DNA of 64,000 nucleotides from Candidatus Omnitrophus magneticus (GTDB taxonomy: Bacteria; Omnitrophota; Gorgyraeia; Tantalellales; Tantalellaceae). The stretch spans positions 69,940-133,939 of the forward strand of contig JYNY01000372.1 of NCBI GenBank assembly GCA_000954095.1, read 5' to 3'. Of this stretch, positions 26,640 to 35,269 are shown piece after piece; the first letter of the stretch is position 1, and each line of letters starts with the position of its first letter. Made by a program: the position numbers and the translations under genes. Under the pieces are notes generated by a model. That model did no database searches, had not been told where the DNA came from, and worked only from the letters and a program-made list of their open reading frames with translations.

Positions 26640-27758
26640 TTATTTTTTCCCGGCAAAAAATTCTTTAACTGCTTTACATATATAAATAATTTGTTCTTCA
26701 GTAATGCCCGGGTAAATGGGGAGCGAAATAATTTCTTTCATTATTTTTTCTGTTATAGGCAGGTCGCCTTCTTTATATCCCAAATACGCGTAAGCTTCTT
26801 GAAGATGTAACGGATACTTATAATGAAATCCCGCACCGATCCCTTTATCTAGTAAAAATTTTTGTAAGGATTCCCGGTCCTTCACTCGTATTACAAAAAG
26901 ATGATAAACATGTTTCGCGTAAGGTTTTTCTATTGGAAGGATTAATTCATTGACATTAGAAAGTTCTCGTTTATATATGCCGGCGGCTGTTCTTCGTAAA
27001 GCATTCCATTCATCAAGCATTTTTAATTTTAGGTCAAGTACCGCGCCTTGTATCCCATGAAGGCGCATATTGAAACCTTCTTTAAGGTGTATATATTTTT
27101 CGCGCGAGCCGTGGTCGCGGAGGACCGTTACTTCATCAAAAATTTTTTGGTCATTTGTGACAACCGCTCCGCCTTCGCCCCACGCGCCTAAATTTTTTCC
27201 CGGATAAAAACTAAACGCGGCGCCCATTCCAAAAGAACCGGAGCGTTTTCCTGTATATTCAGCACCGTGCGCTTGGCACGCGTCTTCTATAACAAAAAGA
27301 CCGTAATTTTTGGCGAGTTTCATTATCGGAGTCATATCCGCGCATTGGCCGTAAAGATGAACAGGCATAATCGCTTTTGTTTTAGCGGTAATCGCGCGTG
27401 ATATAAGCGATGGATTTATATTGTAACTATCTTCTTCAATATCCACAAATACCGGTTTCCCTCCGCACGCCGAGATAGAAGCACTTGTCGCGATAAAAGT
27501 GTTACTTACGGTAATAATTTCATCGCCGTATTCAATCCCCGCCGCTCTAAGCGCTAGGATTAAAGCGTCTGTGCCGCTACTAATACCTGCGCAGTATTTT
27601 GTCCCGCAGTATTCAGCGAAATGTTTTTCAAATTCTTTTACTTTTGGGCCAAGTATAAAAGCGCTGGAATCAAGGATTCCGCCGATTTCTTTAAGAAAAT
27701 CTTTTTTTATAAGGTCAGTCTGCCATCGCAAATCAACTAAAGGAATATTCATATTCAT
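26640..27758 (-). CDS. DegT/DnrJ/EryC1 sugar aminotransferase (1)
   Basis: 372 residues. This PLP enzyme transfers an amino group to a keto-sugar nucleotide. The lysine that binds PLP is in SFYPGKNLGAWGEGG (about 185-199). Other family blocks are SGTDALILALRA, VHLYGQCADM and EDACQAHGAEY. The LGAWGEGG form and 372 residues match the WlbC/FdtB group that makes 3-amino sugars, and the acyltransferase that follows would complete that chemistry. AAAAGGAG precedes the start. Confidence 0.9.
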   Translation of the reverse strand: MNMNIPLVDLRWQTDLIKKDFLKEIGGILDSSAFILGPKVKEFEKHFAEYCGTKYCAGISSGTDALILALRAAGIEYGDEIITVSNTFIATSASISACGGKPVFVDIEEDSYNINPSLISRAITAKTKAIMPVHLYGQCADMTPIMKLAKNYGLFVIEDACQAHGAEYTGKRSGSFGMGAAFSFYPGKNLGAWGEGGAVVTNDQKIFDEVTVLRDHGSREKYIHLKEGFNMRLHGIQGAVLDLKLKMLDEWNALRRTAAGIYKRELSNVNELILPIEKPYAKHVYHLFVIRVKDRESLQKFLLDKGIGAGFHYKYPLHLQEAYAYLGYKEGDLPITEKIMKEIISLPIYPGITEEQIIYICKAVKEFFAGKK

Positions 27759-27813
27759 TGTTTTTCTCCTTTTAAAAATTATTTTTTAAAAAAGTTTATT
27801 ACGAAAAAGAAAT

Positions 27814-29019
27814 TTATTTTATATTCGCGGAACAATTTATTTTCTTTTCTTTTTGCGTAGAGTTAATCGCTGATTTAAAAACAGAAAGCACCCGTTCTTC
27901 TTCTTTTCGCGTCATTTGCGGATATAGCGGGATGATTATTCCTTCTTTTTGCGCGAGTTCGCTTTGATAAAGATTCCCGTTGATAATGCAGGCGCTAGTT
28001 TGTTTATATGGTTCTTCAAGATGCGCGCACATAACTCCGCGTCGTGTCGCGATTCCTTGATCAAGCATATATTGCATGATAGGTTTTTGCGCTAGGCCCG
28101 GCACGCGCACGCAAAAACTCTGCCAATTTGTTTTTGCCCATGCCGGTTCCTTAGGTAAAATAATTTTTTTAATGCCATTTAAAGCGGCGAGGTATCTTTC
28201 AGCTATTTCTCTGCGTTTATTTATTATTTCAGGAAGTCGTTTTACTTGTTCTATACCCATAGCCGCTTGAATGTCTGTCATTCTGTAGTTGTAACCGAGA
28301 ATATCGTAAGTTTCGAATATAACTTCTTTCGCGTTATGGCGTTTTGTGTCAGGGACAGCCATACCATGTTGACGTAACAAGCGGAATTTTTTGTCCAGTT
28401 TTTCATCGCGAGTTGTAAGCATGCCGCCGTCACCGGTAGTTATAACTTTACGCGGATGAAAAGAAAAACACGCGATATCGCCGTGTGGCGCGCCGATTTT
28501 TGACCAGGTTCCTTTATAATTAATTTCACTTCCTATAGCGCACGCGGCATCTTCTATAACTTTTAGGGAATGTTTTTTTGCTATTTCAATAATTTTTTCT
28601 AAGTCGCACGGCATTCCTATTTGATGAACGCATAGAATTGCTTTTGTTTTTTTTGTAATAGCTTGTTCAATTAGAGATGGATTTATGTTAAATGTTTCCG
28701 GAGTGATATCAATAAAAACAGGCTTGGCGTCAGAGTATCTGATGCTATTCGCGGTAGCGATAAAAGAATGGCTTACGGTTATGACTTCATCGCCGGCACC
28801 AATTCCGAGCGCTAAAAAAGCTATGTGTAGAGCTGTTGTACAGCTTGAAACCGCGCACGCGTAAGGCGCGCCGGTAAAATCTGAGAATATTTTTTCAAAG
28901 TCCGCGACTAAGGGGCCTTGCGTAACCCATCCTGAAAGTATCGCCCGCGCGCTCGCGGTAGCTTCTCTTGAATCTAAAAGAGGTTTTGCAATTGGAATAA
29001 ATTCATTTGGTTCAGACAT
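27814..29019 (-). CDS. DegT/DnrJ/EryC1 sugar aminotransferase (2)
   Basis: 401 residues. The PLP lysine lies in SFHPRKVITTGDGGM. The blocks SSCTTALHIAFLALGIGAGDEV, VHQIGMPCDL and EDAACAIGSE are typical. The SFHPRK-x-ITTGDGG type is found in perosamine- and bacillosamine-like aminotransferases acting at C4, so it probably makes a different amino sugar from its neighbour. It lies 55 bases upstream of the first aminotransferase on the same strand, with AAAAGGAG before the ATG. Confidence 0.9.
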   Translation of the reverse strand: MSEPNEFIPIAKPLLDSREATASARAILSGWVTQGPLVADFEKIFSDFTGAPYACAVSSCTTALHIAFLALGIGAGDEVITVSHSFIATANSIRYSDAKPVFIDITPETFNINPSLIEQAITKKTKAILCVHQIGMPCDLEKIIEIAKKHSLKVIEDAACAIGSEINYKGTWSKIGAPHGDIACFSFHPRKVITTGDGGMLTTRDEKLDKKFRLLRQHGMAVPDTKRHNAKEVIFETYDILGYNYRMTDIQAAMGIEQVKRLPEIINKRREIAERYLAALNGIKKIILPKEPAWAKTNWQSFCVRVPGLAQKPIMQYMLDQGIATRRGVMCAHLEEPYKQTSACIINGNLYQSELAQKEGIIIPLYPQMTRKEEERVLSVFKSAINSTQKEKKINCSANIK

Positions 29020-29050
29020 TTAAATTGCTCCTTTTGCGTTTTTATGTTTT

Positions 29051-29089
29051 CGCGCAGAATAAAAAATTAAAAATTTTTTATTCCGCGCG
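29051..29089 (-). repeat. Long near-perfect hairpin upstream of aminotransferase (2)
   Basis: CGCGCAGAATAAAAAAT (29051-29067) pairs with ATTTTTTATTCCGCGCG (29073-29089) with one mismatch near the base and a five-base loop. It lies in the leader of the gene starting at 29019. Confidence 0.6.
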
Positions 29090-29115
29090 AGCTATGTTTT
29101 TAAAGCGCCTTTTTC

Positions 29116-29142
29116 AAAAAACCGCGTATATGTGCGGCTTTT
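29116..29142 (-). terminator. Intrinsic terminator after the epimerase gene
   Basis: On the minus strand GCCGC and GCGGTTTTTT are separated by a short loop and follow the epimerase stop codon directly. The T-run makes this a likely rho-independent terminator. Confidence 0.6.
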
Positions 29143-30141
29143 TTATTTTTCCCAATTTTTTACTTTTTCATTTTGTAGAAGTTCCTGCGCGGGTTTTCCC
29201 ATACGCATATACCAGTCTCTAAGTTTTGATAATCCGTCATTAAGTGAAATTTCAGGCTTGAACCCTAAAAGTTTATTTGCTTTGGATGTGTCGGCGTAAA
29301 GCCTTAAAACATCGCCCGGACGCGGGATTTCATATGCGATTTTCCCTTTAGGACGGGCTAAGACTTCTTTTATTTCTTCGGATAAACTGCCGATAGATAT
29401 TTCATTTCCATTTCCGATATTTATAGTTTCACCGTCTATTCCTTCGGTTATACCCGCGAGAAATATTCCTTTCGCGGTATCAGAGACATAAGTAAAATCA
29501 CGGGTTTGTTTCCCGTCTCCAAAAAGTATCATCGGCATATCTGCCATACATCTTAATAAAAATTTTGGTATTACTTCTCCGCTATCCCCTTCGTGGTGGC
29601 TTCTCGGCCCGTATGAATTAAACGGACGGACAACGACGGTTGAATAATTGTAAGTTTTGTAATAAGCGCGGGTGTAGCATTCTCCAGCAAGTTTAGACGC
29701 GCCGTAGACAGTCATCGGGAACGCGGGATGTTCTTCTGTCATCGGCACCCACTTTGCTGTGCCGTAAATTTCGGAACTAGAAACGTAAACAAATCTTTTT
29801 ATGCCTGCTTTCCGCGCTGTTTCTAAAAGAGATAGCGTGGCGCTCGCGTTTACTTCGTGATTTTCTTTAGGTGAATGGATTGAGTGTCTTACTCCAAGGC
29901 ACGCGAGATGAAATACAATATCAACTCCGCTCATCAATTCTTCCATTCGCGGTGTATTTCTAATATCTTCTATTTCAAATTTTAATAGCGGGCCAAGCCC
30001 TTCAATATTTTCTTGTTTGCCATTAATTAAATTATCAACAACTGTAACATTTATCCCTTTGCCGACAATCTGCCGTACAAGTTCAGAGCCTATAAATCCT
30101 GCTCCGCCCGTTACAAGGGCTTTATTGCATTTTATTGCCAT
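29143..30141 (-). CDS. NAD-dependent sugar-nucleotide epimerase/dehydratase
   Basis: 332 residues, an extended short-chain dehydrogenase. The NAD-binding glycine motif TGGAGFIGSELV is at about 11-22. The catalytic Ser is in YVSSSEIYG and the Tyr-Lys pair in YGASKLAGE (about 151-159). RPFNSYGPRSH is the usual substrate-side block. It could be a UDP-glucose 4-epimerase, a decarboxylase or a dehydratase; the sequence alone does not decide. It overlaps the preceding acyltransferase gene by 20 bases. Confidence 0.88.
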   Translation of the reverse strand: MAIKCNKALVTGGAGFIGSELVRQIVGKGINVTVVDNLINGKQENIEGLGPLLKFEIEDIRNTPRMEELMSGVDIVFHLACLGVRHSIHSPKENHEVNASATLSLLETARKAGIKRFVYVSSSEIYGTAKWVPMTEEHPAFPMTVYGASKLAGECYTRAYYKTYNYSTVVVRPFNSYGPRSHHEGDSGEVIPKFLLRCMADMPMILFGDGKQTRDFTYVSDTAKGIFLAGITEGIDGETINIGNGNEISIGSLSEEIKEVLARPKGKIAYEIPRPGDVLRLYADTSKANKLLGFKPEISLNDGLSKLRDWYMRMGKPAQELLQNEKVKNWEK

Positions 30142-30817
30142 CGGTCGTCTCCTTATTTCTTAATTTTATTAAACGCGCGGGCACACCTGCCGCGACGCTG
30201 AAAGGTTCGATATCTTTTATTACAACGCTACCGGCACCGATTATACTGTTGTTTCCGATTACTACACCCGGCAGAATAATGGCTCCGGTTCCGATGTCTG
30301 CCCATGCTTCAATTCTGACCGGTTTTATTTCCAAATCTGTTTTGATAATAGGAATATTTATAGGCATAGCAGTGTGGCTTGAGCCGAGTATTCGCGCGCC
30401 CGGGCCCCATCCGACATATTCTTCAATGATAAGGTCTCGCGCGTCTAAAAAACTGTGCGGGCCGATCCACACGTTATTCCCGATAACGCATTTTCCGTCA
30501 AATCTGCCTTGCAAAAAAGCGCCTGTTCCTATAAAAACATTGTCTCCGATTTCAAAAGTTTCCGGATATTTAAAATATACGCCGGGTTCTATTTTTACGC
30601 CATGTCCGAATTTACTAGCAAGCGCGCGCCATATCGCCCTTCGCATAAGCGCGTCAAAATCACTAAAACCGTTAATAAAACGGCCGTATAATTCGGTGAT
30701 ATATGGGCGGTCGTATTTTTCTTTTAAATACGCGGAAAACTCTATTTCAAAATTTAAATCTTGAGGAGGTGTTCCAAGCCCGTGTACTGCTTTGACTATT
30801 CTTGACATTTGAGGCAT
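30122..30817 (-). CDS. Hexapeptide-repeat acyltransferase with N-terminal extension
   Basis: 231 residues. About 85 N-terminal residues of mixed helix precede a left-handed beta helix (about 85-215: IEPGVYFKYPETFEIGDNVF, CVIGNNVWIGPHSFLDARDL, ADIGTGAIILPGVVIGNNSI). The ending GSVVIKDIEPFSVAAGVPARLI is typical of serine- or sugar-O-acetyltransferases of surface polysaccharides. It is the first gene of the minus-strand sugar cluster, with a weak ribosome site. Confidence 0.82.
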   Translation of the reverse strand: MPQMSRIVKAVHGLGTPPQDLNFEIEFSAYLKEKYDRPYITELYGRFINGFSDFDALMRRAIWRALASKFGHGVKIEPGVYFKYPETFEIGDNVFIGTGAFLQGRFDGKCVIGNNVWIGPHSFLDARDLIIEEYVGWGPGARILGSSHTAMPINIPIIKTDLEIKPVRIEAWADIGTGAIILPGVVIGNNSIIGAGSVVIKDIEPFSVAAGVPARLIKLRNKETTDGNKMQ

Positions 30818-30857
30818 AAATAGTAACCTTTAATTTGGTTATAAAATGATTATTAGA

Positions 30858-30922
30858 TAGAACGGCATTCCCGTGCCAAATTACAAGACAGGTTAAAATT
30901 GAACACGGGAATACGCGTTCTA
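30858..30922. repeat. Intergenic inverted repeat with REP-like core
   Basis: TAGAACGGCATTCCCGTG (30858-30875) and CACGGGAATACGCGTTCTA (30904-30922) are inverted copies with one small gap and a 28-base loop. It lies in the 395-base gap 30818-31212, between the sugar cluster and hpf, which otherwise holds only promoter-like sequence. Confidence 0.65.
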
Positions 30923-31064
30923 CATTACCCTAAGTATTTTTAAGAATACCTAATAGGATTTTTAAAAGCAAATATTTCGCTAAGATAATTTTGGTTTTTA
31001 TCGCGGGACAAAATAAGTAGCAGTAAGGCGGTGTTTGGCTAACTATGTAAAAAAATATTATATA

Positions 31065-31093
31065 TTGAAAAACATCGGGTATAATGATATATT
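31065..31093 (+). promoter_or_regulatory. Candidate hpf promoter
   Basis: TTGAAA (31065-31070) and TATATT (31088-31093) are 17 bases apart. A TATAAT at 31080-31085 is nearer to consensus but only 9 bases from the -35; it may serve without one. The hpf start is 120 bases downstream. Confidence 0.45.
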
Positions 31094-31212
31094 CTTATTT
31101 CTATTTTTTAGAAAAAAAGGCTATATAAATTAGGATTATTAGCCTGCGGGTACGGTGGAAAAGTGTTTTTTAAGAGAACATTATTTAAATATGAGGGAAG
31201 GGGAAAATAAGT

Positions 31213-31764
31213 ATGGAAATAATTATTACAGGGAGGGCGTGTACAGTAGAGGATGCACTTAGGACGTACATACAGGATAGGATAGAAAAATTAGAGAGAT
31301 TATATTCTCGTATATTCAAAATTGAGATTATAGTGAAGGAAGAGAAGAACAGAAAAGAAGTTGAAATTATTTTATCTTTAAAAAGAAATAAAATAGTTTC
31401 TAAAGAGACAGCCTTAGACGCGCATTCAGCGTTTGATATTGCCCTTGGAAGTGCTAAAAGACAGCTTACAAAGGTACATGAAAAAGTGCAGTCTAAAAGA
31501 CGTAGAACAATTATCCGTAATATTATGTCGCCAATGCGTTTAATTACAGGCGTTTTAGACGGAGAAGCCGAAAGTAAAAAAACTGGCAAAATAATTAAAG
31601 TTGACGCGTTTTCAGATAAGCCAATGCTTCCTGAAGAAGCGCGGTTAGAAGTAGAAGTTAATAATATGGAATTTCTTATGTTTAAAAACGCGGATACAGG
31701 TGAAGTAAATGTTCTCTACAAAAGAAAAGACGGAAATTTTGGGTTGGTTGAACCGAAGTTTTAA
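31213..31764 (+). CDS. hpf: Ribosome hibernation promoting factor, long form
   Basis: 183 residues. The N-terminal RaiA/YfiA domain (about 1-100: EIIITGRACTVEDALRTYIQ ... ALDAHSAFDIALGSAKRQL) binds the decoding centre. The C-terminal domain (about 130-183: VDAFSDKPMLPEEARLEVEV, FLMFKNADTGEVNVLYKRKD) dimerises 70S ribosomes into 100S particles. The gene stands alone on the + strand. A long cruciform-forming element starts at its stop codon. Confidence 0.95.
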   Translation: MEIIITGRACTVEDALRTYIQDRIEKLERLYSRIFKIEIIVKEEKNRKEVEIILSLKRNKIVSKETALDAHSAFDIALGSAKRQLTKVHEKVQSKRRRTIIRNIMSPMRLITGVLDGEAESKKTGKIIKVDAFSDKPMLPEEARLEVEVNNMEFLMFKNADTGEVNVLYKRKDGNFGLVEPKF

Positions 31765-31932
31765 CCGGAAAACTGCGTTTGGACATAGATGAAGAATGCT
31801 AAGATGTTTGAGATAAAAGGCTTAAAAAAATTTGTAGGCGCACCATTTGATGAGGTGCGTCAAAGATTTTTTTAAGCCTTTTAGCCGAACAGATTCGCAT
31901 TATTCGCTATGGACAAATGCAGTTTTTCGGTT
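31763..31932. repeat. Nested 170-bp inverted-repeat (cruciform) element
   Basis: The outer arms are 31763-31799 and 31897-31932, an imperfect 37-bp inverted repeat containing ACTGCGTTTGGACAT and ATGGACAAATGCAGT. A perfect 17-bp pair lies inside (31815-31831 with 31866-31882, AAAAGGCTTAAAAAAAT), and a 6-bp core within that (CGCACC/GGTGCG, 31839-31844 and 31854-31859). The inner stem followed by TTTT could terminate hpf mRNA. Relatives of the right arm occur at 55311 and 56266. Confidence 0.75.
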
Positions 31933-31992
31933 CAAGTGTATTCTTGCGATTTTTTCATGATAAATTAAAAATATTTATAGAGGATAACAGAA

Positions 31993-33267
31993 ATGAAAAG
32001 TAGCGTAAAAAAGATTGAAGGAACTGCCAGAGAAATTAATGTAACAGTACCGCATGACCGTGTTAAAGACATGGTTGACAAGGTTGTTCTTGATATAAGA
32101 AAAGAAGCGGTTATGCCGGGGTTTCGTAAAGGTAATGCTCCTATAGATATGATACATACGCGTTTTAAAGATACTATTATTGATGAAGTGAAAAAGCGCT
32201 TAGTTCCTGATGTTTATGAAGATGTTTTGTCTGAACATAAACTTGATCCTGTCAGTTATCCTGAGATATCTAATTTGTCTCTTGATGTGTGTACTGAAAA
32301 AGGAATGTCGTTTACCGTGAAAGTTGATATACATCCGGAAGTAAAATTAAAGAATTATAAAGGGATACATGTAGAATCGAAAAAGATAGACGTTAAAGAT
32401 GAAGAGATTGATAAAGTTATGGAACGACTTAGAGAAGCTTCTGCTGAATTTTTCAATGTGGATAGGCCTGTTCAGAAAGGCGATGTTGCTGTTTGTTTTT
32501 TGGAAGGATTTGTCGGCGCAAAGCTTGTGACAAAACGTGAAACAATGTGGATAATCGCGGAAAAAGAATCGTCTCTTCTTGGAATAGGCGAAGAGATTGT
32601 CGGGCTTAAACAGGGAGAAGAAAAAGAGATTACAGTTACTTTGCCTGATGATTATACAGACAAAACATACGCGGGTAAGGCGGTAAATTTTAAAGTTAAA
32701 GTTAAAGAAGTTAAAGAAAAAAAACTTCCTGAATTGAATGACGATTTAGCAAAAAAACATAGTAAAGAAACTTTAATAGAATTGCGTAATGGAATAAAAG
32801 ATCACATCCTTGAAGATAAAGAGCGGGCAAATAAATCCGCGATGAAAGATCAGATAATAAATGATTTATTAAAGAAACATTCTTTTGATCTGCCTGAATC
32901 AATGGTAAAACGGCAGGGTTCTTTTATAGCTAAAAAAATAGAAGAAGACCTTGAGGCAAAAGGCGTTAGTAAAGAAGCCATAGAAGAAAACAAAGAAAAA
33001 TCAAAAAAAGAAATTTTAGAAGTAGCGCGCAAAAAGGTTATGAAATATTTTATTTTATTTGAAATCGCGGAACAAGAGGATATAGCTGTTGTAGCCGAAG
33101 ATGTTGAATCTGAATTAATTAAGCTTTCCGCTACATACGGTAAAGATTATGAAACGGTCAGAAAGTATTACGAAGAAAAAAATCTTTTAGGCGGATTAGA
33201 AGAACAGATACGAGAAGATAAAACATTGGATTTTTTATTGGCGCAGGCAAAAATAGACGTAAAATAG
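31993..33267 (+). CDS. tig: Trigger factor
   Basis: 424 residues. The N-terminal ribosome-binding domain carries the signature PGFRKGNAP (about 39-47), close to the canonical GFRxGKxP loop that docks on L23. The middle FKBP-like prolyl isomerase domain is at about 150-245, and the helical substrate-cradle domain follows. Trigger factor folds nascent chains at the tunnel exit. It is followed by clpP after 26 bases, a common arrangement. AGAGGAT precedes the ATG. Confidence 0.95.
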   Translation: MKSSVKKIEGTAREINVTVPHDRVKDMVDKVVLDIRKEAVMPGFRKGNAPIDMIHTRFKDTIIDEVKKRLVPDVYEDVLSEHKLDPVSYPEISNLSLDVCTEKGMSFTVKVDIHPEVKLKNYKGIHVESKKIDVKDEEIDKVMERLREASAEFFNVDRPVQKGDVAVCFLEGFVGAKLVTKRETMWIIAEKESSLLGIGEEIVGLKQGEEKEITVTLPDDYTDKTYAGKAVNFKVKVKEVKEKKLPELNDDLAKKHSKETLIELRNGIKDHILEDKERANKSAMKDQIINDLLKKHSFDLPESMVKRQGSFIAKKIEEDLEAKGVSKEAIEENKEKSKKEILEVARKKVMKYFILFEIAEQEDIAVVAEDVESELIKLSATYGKDYETVRKYYEEKNLLGGLEEQIREDKTLDFLLAQAKIDVK

Positions 33268-33293
33268 TTTTTTGTAAATTTGGGAGGACGCAA

Positions 33294-33881
33294 ATGATTA
33301 ATAGTATAATTCCTATGGTTATAGAAAAAGAAGGCGCGGGCGAGAGAGCATATGATATCTATTCACGCCTGTTAAAAGACCGGATTATTTTTATAGGATC
33401 AGCGATAGATGATTATGTAGCTAATATCGTAATAGCGGAACTTCTTTTTTTACAAAATGAAGATTCAGCGAAAGATATACATGTTTATATAAATTCACCG
33501 GGCGGAAGTGTTACAAGCGGGATGGCGATTTATGATACTATGCAGTTTGTTAAGCCGGATGTAAATACATATTGTGTCGGGCAGGCCGCCAGCATGGGCG
33601 CGGTTTTACTTGCCGCCGGAGAAAAAGGGAAAAGATATCTTCTCCCAAACGCGAGAGTTATGATTCATCAGCCTTGGGGGGGAATGCAGGGTACAGCCGC
33701 GGATATAAATATTCAAGCAAGAGAGATGATAAGAATAAAGGAGAGGCTTGAAGAAATTTTGGTTAAACATACGGGGCAGAGTGCTGAGCGTATTAAAAGA
33801 GATACAGAAAGAGATTATTTTATGACCGCCGAAGAAGCCAAAGAATACGGCGTTGCCGATAAAGTTATTACTGCTTTATAA
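33294..33881 (+). CDS. clpP: ATP-dependent Clp protease proteolytic subunit
   Basis: 195 residues. The catalytic triad of this serine protease is visible: Ser in [12 protein letters not shown], His in [11 protein letters not shown], and an Asp in the downstream [16 protein letters not shown] region. The oxyanion segment [17 protein letters not shown] is intact. No processed N-terminal propeptide is obvious. No clpX follows; the next gene is 147 bases away and unrelated. GGGAGGACG precedes the ATG. Confidence 0.96.
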   Translation: MINSIIPMVIEKEGAGERAYDIYSRLLKDRIIFIGSAIDDYVANIVIAELLFLQNEDSAKDIHVYINSPGGSVTSGMAIYDTMQFVKPDVNTYCVGQAASMGAVLLAAGEKGKRYLLPNARVMIHQPWGGMQGTAADINIQAREMIRIKERLEEILVKHTGQSAERIKRDTERDYFMTAEEAKEYGVADKVITAL

Positions 33882-33995
33882 TCGTGTCTAAAAGCTATTA
33901 TTAGCCCAAAAAAAGGGGGTAGCCAAGGAATAACTAGATTATTTTTGATGCTAAAGGAATAGTTTCATTTTATAAATTTGTCTTAAGGGTAATTC

Positions 33996-34028
33996 AAAGG
34001 AGATCTGGTCATGTGAATATATCCTATA
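33996..34028 (+). promoter_or_regulatory. AUG-UGA start-stop after a strong ribosome site
   Basis: AAGGAG at 33997-34002 is ideally spaced from ATG at 34011-34013, but the next codon is TGA. This ATG is in frame with the aminotransferase, whose first usable ATG is at 34029, 26 bases from the AAGGAG. A GTG at 34013 opens a 14-codon frame (to 34057) that overlaps the real gene. The arrangement could be a minimal upstream frame regulating reinitiation, or a sequence error. Confidence 0.6.
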
Positions 34029-35153
34029 ATGTCACCGGGTCCAACACGCGTTGCTGAAGAAGTTCTTTTAAAAATGGCAGATACTATCATACATCATAGA
34101 ACTCCGCAATTTGTGTCGGTTCTGAAGAGTGTGAATGAAAAATTAAAAAAAGTTTTTGGTACCAATAATCCTGTGTGCACATTTGCTTCAAGCGGGACAG
34201 GCGCGATGGAAGCATCGATTGTTAATTTTCTTTCAAAAGGGGATAAGGCGATAATAATACGCGGCGGTAAATTCGGAGAACGTTTTGGAGAGATATGTTT
34301 AGCATACGGCGTAGAAGCGATAAATTATGATGTTCCTTGGGGAGAAGGATGTAATGCTACGGTTGTTGCCGGTCTTTTAGAAAAAAATCCGGGAGTGAAA
34401 GCGGTTTATTCTACTCTTGCTGAAACCTCTACCGGTGTGGTTAATGACATAAAACAATTGGGCGCTATCGTTAGTAAAACAGGCGCTATTCTTATAGTTG
34501 ACGCTATAAGCGGTTTAACAGCGGATGAGATGAAAGCTGATGAATGGGGCGTTGATGTTATTGTTGGGGGTTCTCAAAAAGGGCTCATGCTTCCGCCCGG
34601 GTTAGGATTTATGAGCGTAAGCCCAAAGGCTCAAAAATTTATTGAAACTTCTAATTTGCCAAAATTTTATTTTAATTTAAAAGAAGCGTTAAAGGCATAC
34701 GCGAAAGATGACACCCCATGGACTCCGGCCGTATCGCTCATAATGGGGCTTGATAGCATATTAGACATGATTTTAAAAGAAGGTGTTGACGCTACTTTAG
34801 CGAGGCATGCTAAATTAGCAGAAGCCACTAGGAGCGCGGTAAAAGCATTGGGATTAGAGTTATATCCGAAGAGTCCGTCGAACGCTGTTACAACTGTGAA
34901 AGTTCCGTCGAACATAGACGGTGCCGCGATAGTTAAAAAGTTGAGAGACGAACAGGGCATTACCATTGCCGGTGGTCAGGATGTTTTAACCGGAAAGGTT
35001 TTTAGAATAGCTCATTTAGGTTATATGGATGAATATGACACTATTTCCGCGATAGCAGGTCTTGAAATAGTGCTTAGTCAGCTCGGGTATAAATTTGAGT
35101 TTGGAAAAGGTGTGGGCAAGGCAATAGAGATGTTCGCGAAAAGCGCGAAATAA
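34029..35153 (+). CDS. Class V aminotransferase, probable phosphoserine aminotransferase
   Basis: 374 residues. Fold-type I PLP enzyme of the alanine-glyoxylate/serine-pyruvate family: SPGPTRVAEEVLLKM at the start, the FASSGTGAMEASI block, VDAISGL, and the PLP lysine in GGSQKGLMLPPGL (about 180-192). It lies 116 bases before serA, so it probably converts 3-phosphohydroxypyruvate to phosphoserine in place of SerC (context inference). The N-terminus normally has a few more residues; here an in-frame TGA interrupts them (see the start-stop entry). Confidence 0.85.
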   Translation: MSPGPTRVAEEVLLKMADTIIHHRTPQFVSVLKSVNEKLKKVFGTNNPVCTFASSGTGAMEASIVNFLSKGDKAIIIRGGKFGERFGEICLAYGVEAINYDVPWGEGCNATVVAGLLEKNPGVKAVYSTLAETSTGVVNDIKQLGAIVSKTGAILIVDAISGLTADEMKADEWGVDVIVGGSQKGLMLPPGLGFMSVSPKAQKFIETSNLPKFYFNLKEALKAYAKDDTPWTPAVSLIMGLDSILDMILKEGVDATLARHAKLAEATRSAVKALGLELYPKSPSNAVTTVKVPSNIDGAAIVKKLRDEQGITIAGGQDVLTGKVFRIAHLGYMDEYDTISAIAGLEIVLSQLGYKFEFGKGVGKAIEMFAKSAK

Positions 35154-35269
35154 AAAATTTAAAATATTAGCTAAGAAACGCGGGAGCTAGAAAGCCTTAA
35201 TATTTTTACAAAAGAAAAGGGTTCACTATTAATCGCGTTTTTTGGTTTTAAAAATTAAGGAGGCATACC

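Noticed and set aside
33284..33299. GGACGCAAA before clpP, as in a GEMM aptamer core
   Set aside because: No GGCAAAC, tetraloop or 3' stem around it; it is the clpP ribosome site.
34011..34016. TGA read as selenocysteine or tryptophan in the aminotransferase
   Set aside because: TGA ends several conserved genes here (rplP, secY, map), so it is a normal stop, and no selenocysteine-insertion structure was seen. Kept only as a regulatory or error question.
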